Shown here: piece after piece, positions 46,487 through 59,500 of the stretch | How positions within the stretch are numbered: position 1 is the stretch's first letter | How the letters are laid out: the number at the start of each line of letters is the position of its first letter | Source: Phaeosaccion multiseriatum | Taxonomy: Eukaryota > Ochrophyta, other classes | DNA length: 64,000 nucleotides | Reading direction: 5' to 3' | NCBI GenBank assembly: GCA_965112735.1 | Contig: OZ218957.1 | Coordinates: forward strand, 1-64,000 | Notes under the pieces: generated by a model | The model's input: only the letters and a program-made list of their open reading frames with translations | Databases searched by the model: none | What the model was told of the DNA's origin: nothing | Position numbers and translations under genes: made by a program

Positions 46487-49066
46487 ATGGCAGGCACAAA
46501 GCGGCAAAAGAAGCGTTGTGGAGCCGACATGGTGGGAAGCCGCCCGATGGGAGCTGGCGGAGGACGGGGGAAATGCAGTGTCTCTAGGAGGAGCGGGCCG
46601 ACCACGCGGGGCAGCAGCAGAAGCGTGCTGACTCTCCTCCACGGGACAGACCAGCTGCGTAGCTGTGACGCCGTCCTGCACAGCGTGCTCGCCTTCCTCT
46701 CCGCGTAAGTGTGACGGTTTCTTGTTAGTGGTCAGGTTGAAGGCCGAGGAGACTCATCATCCTTCGTCCCGCTCTTTCCCCCACCTCCTCCCTGCTCGTG
46801 CTCTACATCTTTAGTCGTGACCTTGCGCGGTGCATACCCACGAGCGCGCTGATGCACCGCATCGGATCTTCTGAGACGCTGTGGGATGACCACTGTCAAG
46901 AGCTGTGGAGCGACAAGGTTGGTTACGTGGAACTTCCCACTTTGATTGATGGATGGATGCGTCGGTCAACTGATGCCTTGACGACTGACTGAGCTACTGA
47001 TCGACTCACTGGCTAACCTCCTCTCCTTGATTGACCGACTGACTATGCATGTGATTGATTCCCTGACCTCCTCCTCTCCTTTCCTTGTTTGTCTGACGAA
47101 TGACTAAGCTACTGATCGACTCGCTGACCTCCTCCTCTCCTTGATTGACTGACTGAGCTACTGATCGACTCGCTGACCTCCTCCTCTCCTTGATTGACTG
47201 ACTAAGCAACTGATTGATTCACTGACCTCCTCCTCTTCCTCCTCCTCCTCCTGCTGCCGCTGGTGCTGCTCCTTCATCGACATGCCCTACGTAACGATGG
47301 CCTTGACACGCTCGGCTTCCTCCGCTGACGGGGCACGCACTGGTGGGGCAGGTGTACGTGCCCGAGAGTGTCCGTGCGCTGCCCTCGTACCGGGGCTACC
47401 CCGCCTCTCTGGCGGACGCCAAGCGCCAGCACCTTACAAAGGCCGAGCTCACGGGCTTCAAGTGGGCATTCCGCTTCAAGCAGGTAAGAATAAGCAGCCC
47501 CCGGTCACTCGGTGGCGGGGACAGCAAAAGTCCTCCCTCCTCCATGTCAACTCATGCCCAAGTCGTCCCCGCCTATCACCCTCTCCATCACCCTCTCTAT
47601 GACCCTCTCCACCGACCAACCCCTTTCCCCTTTCCCCTCTCCCCTCTCCCCCCCCCCCCCTGATGCGCAGGCTGCTGGTGAGCAGTGGCTGCTGCGCGAC
47701 CCCTGGTGGCGGGGCTGTCCCTCCCCTCCCGCGTGCTTCCTCCCCGACGGGAAGGTCTCTCGCACCTTCACCATGCCGCCCGAGGACCTCGCCAGGGCCC
47801 AGCAGGAGATGGCAGCAGCAGGAGGACCAGGAGGCGGAGGAGGAGGAGGAGGAGGAGGAGGAGGAGGAGGCACTGCGGCTGTTGGTGATACGGCGGGGGA
47901 GGGGGGAGGGGGGCTGCTGGAGGAGCTTCTTCTTGATGACATCGCCACAGAGGACATCACGTGGAAGGGTGAGTGTGTGTGAGTTTCAGGGTCTTGGAGG
48001 TGTGAGTGTGAGTTTCAGTGTCTTGGACAGTGAGGGATGAGTGACTGTGAGTCTTGGACACGTGGTCACGACCCACGACCTTCGGTGAGAGTGGAGTGCC
48101 TTAAGTCCAGAGAGGAGTACCTTCGGGACCTGTCTGTGCTTCGACTGCGCCCGCCGCTCCTCCACAAAGCGCTCTCTCTTCTTGCAATGCTCTTCAGTAT
48201 TCTCTGCCTGTGTATAACCCTCCCTCCGTACCTTCTCTCCACCCACGACAAAAGTGGTCATGTCAAGGTGTGGGCGGGCGGGCCCCAAGGGTACCTTCAT
48301 CAGAAAATTCATCCGTGGCCGAGAGGCGCCCACCTTTCGCGTCAGCAGAAACCCCATGAATTGGGGCTTCGTGATGCAGAGCTGCTGGCTTGTGTACACG
48401 TCATGGGCCATGCCCAGCAAGAAGGAGTGCCAGGGTGAGTGGTTGGGTGGGTGGGTGGGTGGGTAGGTGCGTGGGTGGGTGAGTGGGTGGGTAGGTATGT
48501 GCGTGGGTATGTGAGTGGGTGGGTGGGTGCGGATCCGTGCATGAATGAATGAGCTGACTCGCGGCGAGTGGGCAATTGTTTTTACTTCTTTTAGCCTCAC
48601 CTCACCCACTCACTGCCTCTCCTACCCACTCACCCACTTACTCACACACACCCTCACTCACTCACTCCCTCACTCACTCCCTCTGTTCTGTCCTCGCGCC
48701 CCCCCAGATCCCGAGCGGTGGGAGGGCGGGGGGTTGGGGCTGAAGAGTGACTCCGTTGATGACCAGTGGATCGAGGCACAGAGCTTCAACACAGGTCAGT
48801 CAGTGCCTGGTATCAGTCAGTCAGTCAGTCAGTCAGTCAGTCAGTCCGTTGGTCAGACGCAGCTGCACCACCACTTCTTTTCTCTCACTGTCCTCTCCTT
48901 CTGTCTCTCCCTCTCTCTATCTCTTTCTTCTCTCTCTCTCTACTCTCCCTGCATTCTCTTGTCCACCCGTATTCCCTTATTCTCAGGAGTGCCTTTCCAC
49001 GTGCACTCCGACGAGGAGGACGCATCGGTCGCCGAGCTGGGGTGGCCAGGAGGAGACGAGTGGTAG
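46487..49066 (+). CDS. F-box protein, unknown C-terminal domain
   Basis: Seven exons join in phase to 365 residues: 46487-46704, 46815-46917, 47352-47483, 47671-47968, 48255-48434, 48708-48794, 48987-49066. Residues about 60-107 (VLHSVLAFLSARDLARCIPT, then LWDDHCQELWSD) match an F-box, the segment that binds SKP1 in SCF ubiquitin ligases. The rest is unassigned but has conserved-looking tryptophan-rich blocks: TGFKWAFRFK, WLLRDPWWRG, a strongly basic TFIRKFIRGREAPTFRVSRN and PMNWGFVMQSCWLVYTSWAMP. These presumably form the substrate-binding part. A Gly run from GGA triplets and an AVGDTAG segment (copy of the dispersed motif at 47882-47891) interrupt exon 4. The intron between exons 2 and 3 is the least certain and could hide another exon. 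It is divergent from BBS2 and convergent with the codanin-like gene. Confidence 0.66.
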
Positions 49067-49485
49067 AGGGAACGAACAGGCACTGGGGCGGGCAGGGGGA
49101 CTGGGGGGTTCGAGTCCCAACAGCTCGCAGAAGGAAATTCATGTCAAGCGGATGCGAGCGGCTGCCCAGCAGCTTGGGCTCTTACCCACATGACGCTTCA
49201 CCTTCTCGGTGGACGGAGATGCTTCCCTCGAGCTGTTGGGGCTCCAACCCCAAGAAGGAACCTCCTCGAAAGTGCTCACTGTCCATTGAGGTACAAGAAG
49301 GATGCGCATCTTTGTACATCTCTACGTGCCTTACGCATCTTGGGAAGTCGAGCCAATGTACTGAACAGGGTGTGGTGTGGTGTGGTGTGGGGCCTCGGAT
49401 CGAGTCAGCTCTGAGGCCGAGTGGGGCCGAGTGCATCGGCTGATTCAGCGACAGTAGCGACTGCACAATCGAGAGAGCTGCTTTA
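49067..49485. other. Short convergent spacer, F-box / codanin-like
   Basis: The 419 bases hold the 3' ends of two converging genes. A tRNA B-box-like GGTTCGAGTCC occurs near 49108, but no cloverleaf could be drawn. A TGTGG pentamer is repeated at 49371-49390. No poly(A) signal is clear. Confidence 0.4.
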
Positions 49486-51867
49486 TTATGTCGATGGCAC
49501 CATAGCTGCTTTGTCCTCCTCCCCGCACAGCGCAGAGCAAATGTGCGCGAGGCGGGAGAAGGCACAGGGGTGGTAGTGCCGCAGCAGCGCCTCTGCCCCT
49601 GCCCCTGCCCTATGCAACGTCCCTGCCCTTGACCCATGCAATGGCAGTGCCGCAGCTGCAGCCAACACTGTCTCCAGCGAGGGCGGGCTTGACAGCCGCT
49701 GCCCTGGGGGGGGTCCAGGAGCCTCCTCGGGGTACCCATCATTGGGGTGCCCATTGGGATACCCAATGAGGGCCGCTGTAGCAGCTGCAGCCCTCCCGTG
49801 GTAGGCCCGAACGAGGTGTGCACATGCCGTCCCGAAGCGATTGCGGTAGTGCACACGAGCCTCCTCCTCCTCCTCCTCCTCCTCCCAGGCCAGGCCCTGT
49901 AGCAGGCTGTCTTCCAGCCCCCACGATGGCAGCACGCCCTCCTCCACCAGAGAGAGGAGAAAGCTCCGCCCCTGTCCCCCGTGCAGGAGAAGCAAGCGAT
50001 GCAGCAAGGGAAGAGCCTGGCCCTGACCCTCCCCCCTCCCATGACCCTGACCCTGACCCTGGGTAGCAAAGGCGGCGCCCTCTCCCTCTGCGTCGGCGAA
50101 GAGGACTCCCGTCAGCACCCGGCCCAGCGCAGGGCTCGCTTGAGCGCAGCCCATCCAGACTCGACCAAAGATTGCGAGCGGCGGATCCGATCCATCCTCC
50201 TCTTCCTCCTCCCCTTCCTCCTCCTTCTCCCCCATCTCGAGATGACGCAGGAGAAAGGCCCGCGCAGAGGAGACCAGAGCCACCGTTACGGCCGTTACAC
50301 TTGACGTTTCAGGCTGTACTCTCGCATCCCTCCTCGCATCCACCCACTCGACCACCCGCTGGATGAAAACTTCGAAAACGCTTCGCTCTGTGCCCTCCTT
50401 TGGGTTAGCCGTGCCGTCTGTGCCCTCCTTTGGGTCAGCCGTGCCCCACCCCCGTGCTTTTGCTTGTGCGTGTGTGTGTGTGTGCATCTCGAGCAGGCCC
50501 GCCGCACAAATTCGCACAACTTCCTCGCGGAGAGTCAACCCAGAAGGCGAGCCCGGAAGGGAGGAGCCTGGCCGAGAGGACCCAGGCGGGGAGGAGACTG
50601 TGGTAGCTTCCGAATCATCACTCGCCGCAGCCGCAGCCGCACCCGCCCCAGGCCCAGCCCCAGCAGTTGGTGATACATCATCAGATACAGCAGGGCCTTT
50701 GTCTCGATCACCCTTAAGGCCATTCTCGGCGGTTTCCGCTCCTGCATCCCTGCCGCCACCTTCACTGCCACTCCCACGCCCAAGGGAGGAAGGGACCAAG
50801 GCAGTGCTGCTGCTGCCACTGCTGCCACCACTGCTACTGGTGCTATTGATTGACTTGGGTGACGACGACGATGACGACGACGAACATGATGCCGCCCCCG
50901 ATGAGGACGGCACATTTTGCCTACCGCTGCTGCTTTCCTTTCCTCCCAGTCCCCCACCGCCCCCACCCTGCTGCTGCTGCTGCTGCTGCCTGAGCATGTC
51001 CTTGACTTGTCTGGCCACTCTCACCTCCACCTCCTCTGACACGCACTTCATGGACAGTTCACAGGCGTGTTGGGTGGCAAGGCGCGCCGCCACAGCCTGT
51101 GGGAAGGGTTGGGGGGGAGGGAGGGAGGGAGGGTTTGTGGGTACGTCAGTGGGGGGGATAGACGTCCACAGACGCTGCTGGAGAGCTGCAACACTTCCCC
51201 TCGGCTCCCCTTCCCTCACCTTACCCCCCTTACCCTCCCCTCCCCTCCCTGCTTCCATCCCCTCCCTCGTTACCTCCCTTTGCCTCCCCTCCCCTCTCTT
51301 CACCCTCCCTCCACTGACTCACCTTGACGCTGTCTAGAAGGCGTGGAGGGGCAAGGTGGACCACCGCCGGGCCCACATGAGCGCTGCAGTGCCTTTTCAC
51401 GAGCCGCCGAGCCACCCCCTGCACCCTCCTCAGCACCTAAACGGTACCAAACACATGAGCCCGGAGGGCGGGCGGGAGGGAGGGAGGGAGGGAGGGAGGG
51501 AGGGAGGGAGGGAGGGAGGGAGGGAGGGAGGGAAGGCAAAGTCATTTGACTTGATGAGCTGCAGACCTCACTACCAAGCTACAGCTACAGCTTCCTTGCA
51601 CTGCGATCCTCCCTCCCTCCCTCCCTCCCTCTCCCCACCCCTCCCTCCCTCCCTTGCCACTCACCACGTCTCTGTCGAGCTTGCTGTCCCCAGCAGCAAG
51701 ACCAGCAGCCTCCTGTTCTGCAATGACTTGTGTGATTACTCTTCCCATGTAGCCTCCATCCCCGGCAAGTGCTCGTGCTCCTCTTCGTCCTCGCCCTTCT
51801 CCTGCTCCTCCACTACCATTTCCGCTCCCACCACCACTACCACTATCCCCACCTCCTCCTCCTTTTC

Positions 51868-51898
<31 letters not shown>

Positions 51899-52929
51899 AC
51901 CACCAACACGAGCAGCGCTTCTCTCCTTGGTATAATCCCCGTCCTCCTCGAAGGCCTCTTGGTAAGTGTTATGCACCGCCCTCTCGGCCACCATCTCAAC
52001 GATGGGGATGAGGGAGCGGTACTCGAGGAAGAAGGTGTCTCCGAGGCTGCGGCGGATGGCCTCTGGGGGCTTAGGGGGCACGCTCACGCCTGAAGGAAAA
52101 GGAGGGGGACGGGGGGGGGGAGGGCCGACGGAGGAGGAGAGAGCAGCCGCTGTCTTGGAGGAGGGCAGCCGGGAGACTGCTGTTGCTGCTGCCGCTGCTG
52201 CTGACAGCGGCGACAGTAGCGGGACTGCGCTTGTTGGCGGGTGCTGCGGGTGCGTGTGCGGGCGCGTATGTAGCGAGACCTGCGGTGTGCTACTTGTTGG
52301 CGCCGCTCCTGTATCACCAACACCCACAGGAGGAACAGGCACAGGCTGGGCAACAGGCGTCACTCGGTGCGGCTTGATCGTTCGCCGCGGCGCGTGGTTG
52401 GGGTGGTTGGGGTGGGACGACGGCAGTCTCCCACTTCCCAGTCTCCCGCTCCCTCCCTCCCTTCTGGCGACCGATGCATCACCACCAGCACCACCACCAG
52501 CTGCTGCTGCTGCTGCCCCCCACCCTCCCCCTGCTGCTGCCCCCGTCCCTATCCCTATGCCGCCCGCTCCTCCCGACGCTCCTCTCCATGCTGCTGCTGT
52601 ATCACCAACTGCTGTATCATTACCAACCAACGCCAAGGCGTTACAGAAATGGGCTCTGTCTCTCTCCAACACGACATAAATGTCCTCCAAGTAAGGACAC
52701 ACGTGCTGCACAAGGCGCCTGCTCAGCACAAGGTCCATGTCTGGCCACGAGGAGGAGCCTTCTCCTCCGGCCCCGACCCCTGCCTCCCCTCCTCCTACTG
52801 CTGCTCCTCTTGTTGCTGCTCCTCCTCCACCGCCGCCGGAGCCTTCCCCAAAGCCTGACACCCCAACCTTGTTTCCGTACCCTGACGCCCTTGACCCATG
52901 CAAGACCAAGGGAACCTCCCCCCTCCCCC

Positions 52930-52969
<40 letters not shown>

Positions 52970-55900
52970 ATCATCAGCTGCTGATGCTGACGAAACTGAC
53001 GAAACTGTCCCCTCCACCGCTGCTACAGGTAGCTCTGGCAAATCCTCCCCAGACCCGAACATATCTCCTCCTCCTCCTGTTACTGGTGGTGGTGTTGTGG
53101 ACAGTCCTTCTCCGGTGTCCCCCCCTCTCCCTGTCTCTGATCCTCCGAGCCTCCCTCCCCACCCCCCTGGGCCTCCACCCTCGGGAGACAGATGCTCGAA
53201 CAACGCGTCAAGCTCGAAGCTCACCATCAGCAGCCCCGGGGGGAGGCCCCGGGGGGGAGCGTCGGCCTCTGCGCCCAGGGGGCGGATGGAAAGCTCCTTC
53301 GCCGAGCCATCATGAGCCATCATGAGCCATCATGGTTAAGGTGTGGCGGCATCAGCGCAGGGTCAGGGTCAGGGCAGGGTCAGGGCAGGGTCAGGGCAGG
53401 GTCAGGTCAGGGTCAGGGTCAGGGCTAAGTAGCAGAAAGGGGTCACACACTCCATCCACTCACTAACTCACCCACTCATGCACTCACTCAACTCACCCGA
53501 TGCAGCAGAAACAGCAGGTGCAGCTCTCTGCGAAAAGCACCCCCTCCCCTCGACATGTGATCCCACTTCATGAGCTTCAGCAGCTCGCACACCCACGGCA
53601 CCACCGCCACCAAGCAGCCGTGACTGTAGGCGTGAAGGAGGTAAGGCACGCAGTCCAAGGGGGGGCGGGTACAGCTCTCCGCTGCCTGTGCTGCTGTTGC
53701 TCCGGTGGCGGCTGCGGCTGCGGCTGCGGCTACGGCTGCCCTTGACCCATGCAATGCTGCAGCGGCCGTGGCGGAAGAAGCAGCGGTGGGAGGCGGTGGG
53801 GGGGGGGGGGGAGTGCCCCAGTGGGGAGAGAAGAGCAGCAGTCCCAGGAACCGCCCTAGCACCTGTGGTGGATGGCAGTGGATGGAGGGGTAGTGGGTAG
53901 GGGGCAGAGCGAGCGGGCGGTATTGGTATTCAAGAAACATTTCATTTTGACGCAGAGGCATACGGGAGAGGGAAGGAGGGAGGGAGGGAGGGAGGGAGGG
54001 AGGGAGAGGGATGGAGGAGGGAGAGAGGGAGAGAGGGAGAGAGGGAGAGAGGGAGAGAGGGAGAGAGAGAGAGAGAGGGAGGGAGGGAGGGAGGGAGGGA
54101 GGGAGGGAGAGTATAGGTATGTGGGACACACAGGGAGGAAGAGAAGAGGCATAATGGGAGACAAAGAATGAGAGAGAACGTCGAGGCGTGTAGAAGAGAG
54201 AGAGAGGAGAGGCATATGAAGAGGCGTATAGAAGAGAGAGAGAGGAGAGGCATATGAAGAGAGAGAGAGGAGAGGCATATGGACGAGAGAAAGTAGAGGC
54301 GTATGGGCCTAACCTTCAGCTTGACGAGTCTGGGCAGCGTCTCCGTGCCTACCCCGCCCGCGGCAAAGTCCACATAGAGCCTCTGCACCTCCCTGCTCAG
54401 AGCGGCCAACAAGTGCACGTTGAGGCGGTGATCATTCACGTCCACCACAAGCAAGTAGAAAAGCTCCAAGTTACCCGGGAAGAGCTCGAGAGCAGCCACT
54501 TCAGCGGCCTGAACCGGCGAGGGGGAGGAGGGGGAGGAGGAGGAGGAGGAGGAGGGGGCCGGGGGGTGCCTTTGCTGCTGCTGGGGCTGCTGCTGCTGCT
54601 GCTTGGAAGGGCCTCCCCCTCCCCCTCCCCCCCGCCTCCTGCGTGGGCTAAGGCCTTGGCCTTTCCCCCCCTGAACCTGTCCTTGTCCCTGTTGCTGCTG
54701 TCGTTGACTCCCGGTGCCGCTGCTCCCTGCTCTTCCACCTGGCTGGGGCTGCAGTCGCTGGCTGCTCTTGCGCAAATTCCCTTTTATCAAGAGGCGTACG
54801 GGGGGTGGGGTTAGCAGCTCAGTTAGCAGCTCAGCAAAGAGTGTGGCCTACTGGCAGTCCTGCGCGACTAGAAAAGGCCTCTCCTGCTCTGAGTCTCTTG
54901 CCATCCATTGCCATCCATCATCCATCCCTCCCTTTATTCGTCCATCCATCCGTCCATCCATCCATGCCTCCCTCCCTCCATCCATCGATTCAAAGCAGCA
55001 GCAATGACTCTGTCCCATTCCTCTTCTCACCGCCGTCGGACTTGTTGTCCATCCGCCTCGTCAGCATGCTCAGCCGCTCCGCATCCACGATAGAAGTAAC
55101 CTGCACGCAAATATAAATATAGATCCACATACCCACGCCCGCACACACACACACAAATACATGTATGTGTATATACGTACCTCACGCGGTCAGAGTCAGA
55201 GGACAGGGCATGAGTGGGTGGCTGGGTGTGCCAGTACAGTACCCCGAGACGGGGGGACAGAACAAAGACAACCCCCCCCCCCCCCCCTATACCCTCCATC
55301 CACTGCCATCCTCTCTCCGCACCTGCGAGTCCGTTTCCCGGGGGGGAGCGATGCCAAAGCCCAGCAACTGCTCTCTCAGCAGCTCCGCGAACCATCTCAG
55401 GTTGGCGACGTCTAGGCAAGCAAGGAGGTCCAACACGCCCACCTTGAGCGACGAGCGCAGCCTGTCGGGGCGGACGAAGCGCCTCTTGTCCTTTTCAAAC
55501 GTGTCTATGACCTTGTGGAAGCTGTCCAGGGCTTTCTGTGGGGTTGTGCGTGGGCGGATGGGTGGGTGGGTGAGTGGGTGTGGGTGGGTGGGTGGGTGGG
55601 TGTGGGTGGGTGGGTGGGTGGGTGAGTGGGTGCGTTGGTGAGGGTGGAGGCGTTACCTTGTTTGATGTGGGCCTACAATGCTCTGATTGGACAGTATTAC
55701 TCGGGCGACTCACTGACTTACTGACCTCTCTGTTCCTGCGCAGCTCGTCTCTCTCTCGTAAGCTTCTGAAAGAGGTCTGGAAGGGGTGTTGCTCACGGAA
55801 CGCGCGGTCAGGAGCCCCCACCCCCTGGGGCCAGGACATGGTGGGTGGAGGCGTATGGAACGATAAAGAGAATCAGAGAGAGAGTGCGTGTGTGAGAGAG

Positions 55901-56511
55901 AGTCTGTAGAGTGTGCGAGAGAGGGAGTATGTGTGTGTCTGAGGGAGAGAGTCTATAGTGTGAAAGAGAGACGCAGACAGACAAACACACAGAGAGAGAG
56001 GGAGAGGGGGAGAGACACACACGCAAACACACGCGCACATACACACACGTGCGCACACACACACACACACACGCACACGCACACGCACACGCACACACAC
56101 ACGCACGCACCTGCACAATGGAGAGGTCGTCCCTTCTGAGATGCGCCTCTTGAGGAGAGGGGAGGGAGATGCGCAGGGCCGCTCGAAGCAGACGCTGCAG
56201 ATGCGGAGACTGCGCAGGACAAAGGCATTGACAGGAAGGGTGACATGTTTTTGACTTGCCGGGGTAAGAAATTGCAATTCGAAATTCACTCCCCAAATAT
56301 GATGCTGTCTAGTGCGGGATGAGAGGGAGGGTTATGGGCGAGACAAGGGTTGGGGCCAGGTGTTAGAACTCAAACCTTACATAACCTTATATAGCCTTAC
56401 AGAGTGTGTAGCGTAGCTTCGCCAATACTTTGAGCGGGCTCTTGAGCTCTCTCTCAGAGCTTCATGAGAGACGCAGTACACACACACACACACACGCACA
56501 AACCACACACA

Positions 56512-56566
<55 letters not shown>

Positions 56567-59500
56567 CATCAGTGAGCGCCTCTGCGGTGTGGAGGACGAG
56601 GGTGAGGAGCTCCGGGCCGGCATGGGGCAGCAGCCCGCCAGAGAGTAAACAGCACAGAGCGTCTGCGGCGAAGAGGCGACAGTCCAGGGGGGACTCGAAG
56701 AGGACCGCAGCGCCTGAGGCGGCTGCTGAGGCGGCTGAGTCGGCTGGAAGGGGGGTGCGTGGGGGGTGGGGTGGAGGAAAGGAAAGAGGGGAAGGAAGAG
56801 AGGAGAAGAGAGAGAGGGGGAGAGAGAGAGGGGGAGAGAGAGAGGGAGAGAGAGGGAGAGAGAGGGAGAGAGAATGAGAAGGTTGCCGCCGTATCACCAA
56901 CTGCTGCTGCATCACCAGCTGCTGCCGTCACCTCTCGGCCCCTCTTCGCCCCTCGCTCACCTGACGAAGCTTTCTCCCCCGCCAACGACGTATCACCAAC
57001 CGCCCCCCCTTGTCCTGACACCCCTCCCCCGAGGAGGAGGAGTCCATCCTGACCAGTGCAAGTGGGCGGTGCGTGGAGCAGCCTCAGCAAGAGGTGCAGC
57101 TCCGTAGCTCCGTTGGGCACCGCCCTGGCCAGGATGAGGCGAGCGTGGAGGAACGCGAAGGGCTGAAGCTTCTCGCGCCTCTCCCGGGGGTCTTGAGCCT
57201 GAGCATGACCCTGAACCTGACCCTGACCCTGACCCTGACCCTGACCCTGACCCTGACCATGGCCCTGACCCTGACCCTGACCCTGACCATGGCCCTGACT
57301 CTCACTCCGACCCTGGCTCCGGCCCTGTGGGGTAATAAACGATGCTGATTGGTGGTTTCCACTTCCTGATAGGCTTCCACTTCCGTGCCGTATTTCTGTG
57401 GTTGTGCGAAGGTGGTCCGTGGAAGAGGCCAACACTGGGCCTGAGAAGGACAAATCTCGTCCCTCTGCAGGCGGTGGCTCTCCTTCTCTTTGTCCGTTGA
57501 AGGCCCCTCCTCCTCTTTGTCCGTTGAAGGCCCCTCCTCCTCCGGCCCGTGCCTCGGAGAAGAAGAGGGATTCTTCACTCTCCGCAGCAGAGTCTGCCAG
57601 CGCCCCAGTTTCTCCTCCCCCTCCCCCTCCTCCTCCTCCTCCTCCCCCTCCCCCTCCTCCTCCTCCTCCTCCTCCTCCCTCTCCTTCTCCTCCTCCTCCT
57701 CCTCCTCCCCCTTCTCCTCCTTCTCCTCCTCCTTCTCCTCCTCCTTCTCTTTCTCCTTCTCCTCCTCCTCCTCCTCCTCCTCCTTCTCCTCCTCCCTCTC
57801 CTCCTCCTCCTCCTCGTCCCCCACTTCCCCCTCCCCCCTCTCCTGTTGGAACCTTCACCACCTCCATCCCGCCGTTGCTGCCCTCTTTTTCTGGTGCCGA
57901 TCTCTTTTTACTTACCATCCTGAATGACGTGCTGCTGCTGCTACCACTACTTCTGCCTGCCCCGCTGCCCGATCTGCCGCCACTGAAGGCTTCAGAACCC
58001 CTCAGCCAGGGGTCCTTCTCCTTCTCCACCTTGTCCTCCTTCGCGCTGAGACTGACGCCGAAGCCGATGGTTGTTATCCCTCCTGCCCCTGCCCCACGCG
58101 AAAATGCTGCTTGATCCGAAGGCGGTGGTTGCAGAAGCAGCGGCGGCGCCATCGCTCTGTCCATACGTTCTTCCTTGGCTGATGCTGCCCGTGAGCTTGT
58201 GACGGTTGTGACGGTGTTGTGCGGAAGCGCCCCCCCTCCCCCTCTTTCGCCCCCTGCTTGTACTCCTTGTACTGCTTCTGCTGCTGGTGCTGCTTCTTCT
58301 GCTGCTGGTAGAGGTGAAGTACGGTTCCGAATGCCATTGCCGTTGCTACTATTGCTCCTACTAATAAAGCTATTACTACTACTGCTACTACTACTACTGC
58401 TGCTGCTACCACCACCACCGCTACTGCTGCTGCCTACTTTGGTAATGTCACCATCTGATGGGCGCTCGCCTGGCTGCAGCTGGGTAGGCCGTATCCTCTT
58501 CCTGACCTTTCGCTGGAGGAGGACAAATCGACATGGACATGCAGGACGAGTTTCCCGGGGAGGGGGAGACGGGAGCGCGTTTGGGAGAGAGTGAGAGAGT
58601 ACCAAGCGAGAGAGCTGTGTGGAGGGAGCTTCCTTCCTTCCTTCCTTCCTTCCTTCCTTCCTTCCCACCGCTTGTGCTCACCGTGTTGGGCGCCGGCACC
58701 GGTCCGCGTTTACTGTAATCGGACAGATCCAAGACTGTAGAGCGTTTTTTCGTCGCTGCTGCTGCTCCTCCTCCCCCCCCTCCTGCTGCTGTATCACACA
58801 CTGCTGCGGAAGGGCCGACGTTCGGGGCGTCTGCCGTGGGAGTCAGCGATGGCGATGGTGGTCGTGGCGGAGCGAGCCACCGCTTTGAGGCCGTCTCGGA
58901 TACCTCTCCAGGCGGAGAAGAAGACAAGGAGGGAAAGTCGGAAGTGGACGAGATGTCCAGCGCAAACGCAGATTTCCTCTCTCCATTCTTGTTTTCTTCT
59001 TCTTCTTCTTCTTGGACGCTCATGTCTGCTGCCGCTCTTCCTGAGGCTGCTCTAGACCCCTGTCCTGTACCGACTGAGGTGCCTGCACTGCTGTCATTGC
59101 CATGGCCCTTGTCAAGGATGGCAGCACCGCTCTCTCGAATGAAGTTGAGAAAGGCGATGATGAAGGACTCTGGCGGGACCCCTCTCTAGCGAATGAATGA
59201 ATAGGAAAGAAGGAGGCGCAGCACATAGATGGAGTATATGGCGAGGAAGAAGGTTAGCTCGGACGAACATGAGCGGATGAGATGAGGACAAAGCCAAAAG
59301 GGCGAGGGCAGGCTCAGGAGGGCCATTATCGTGTGGGGGACTCTGACAAAATGTGGCAACAAGGGCGTGGCGACTCACGAAAGTATAGAGAGAGGAGATT
59401 CCAGTGTTGCAGGACAAAGAAGGGGAAGAAGCCTTGTGGAGATTTAAATTGGTTGTCGTCATCCCATCCTTTCCCGCCCTCACCCCTTTCCCAACACTCC

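Noticed and set aside
49033-49129. Possible tRNA: GGTTCGAGTCC B-box with CGAGCTG/CAGCTCG ends
   Set aside because: The T stem pairs at only three positions, no D or anticodon arm fits, the span is too long and it overlaps the F-box coding end.
53358-53427. Interstitial telomere remnant
   Set aside because: The hexamer is GGGTCA and not GGGTTA, and identical units occur as coding repeats elsewhere, so a fused telomere is not supported.
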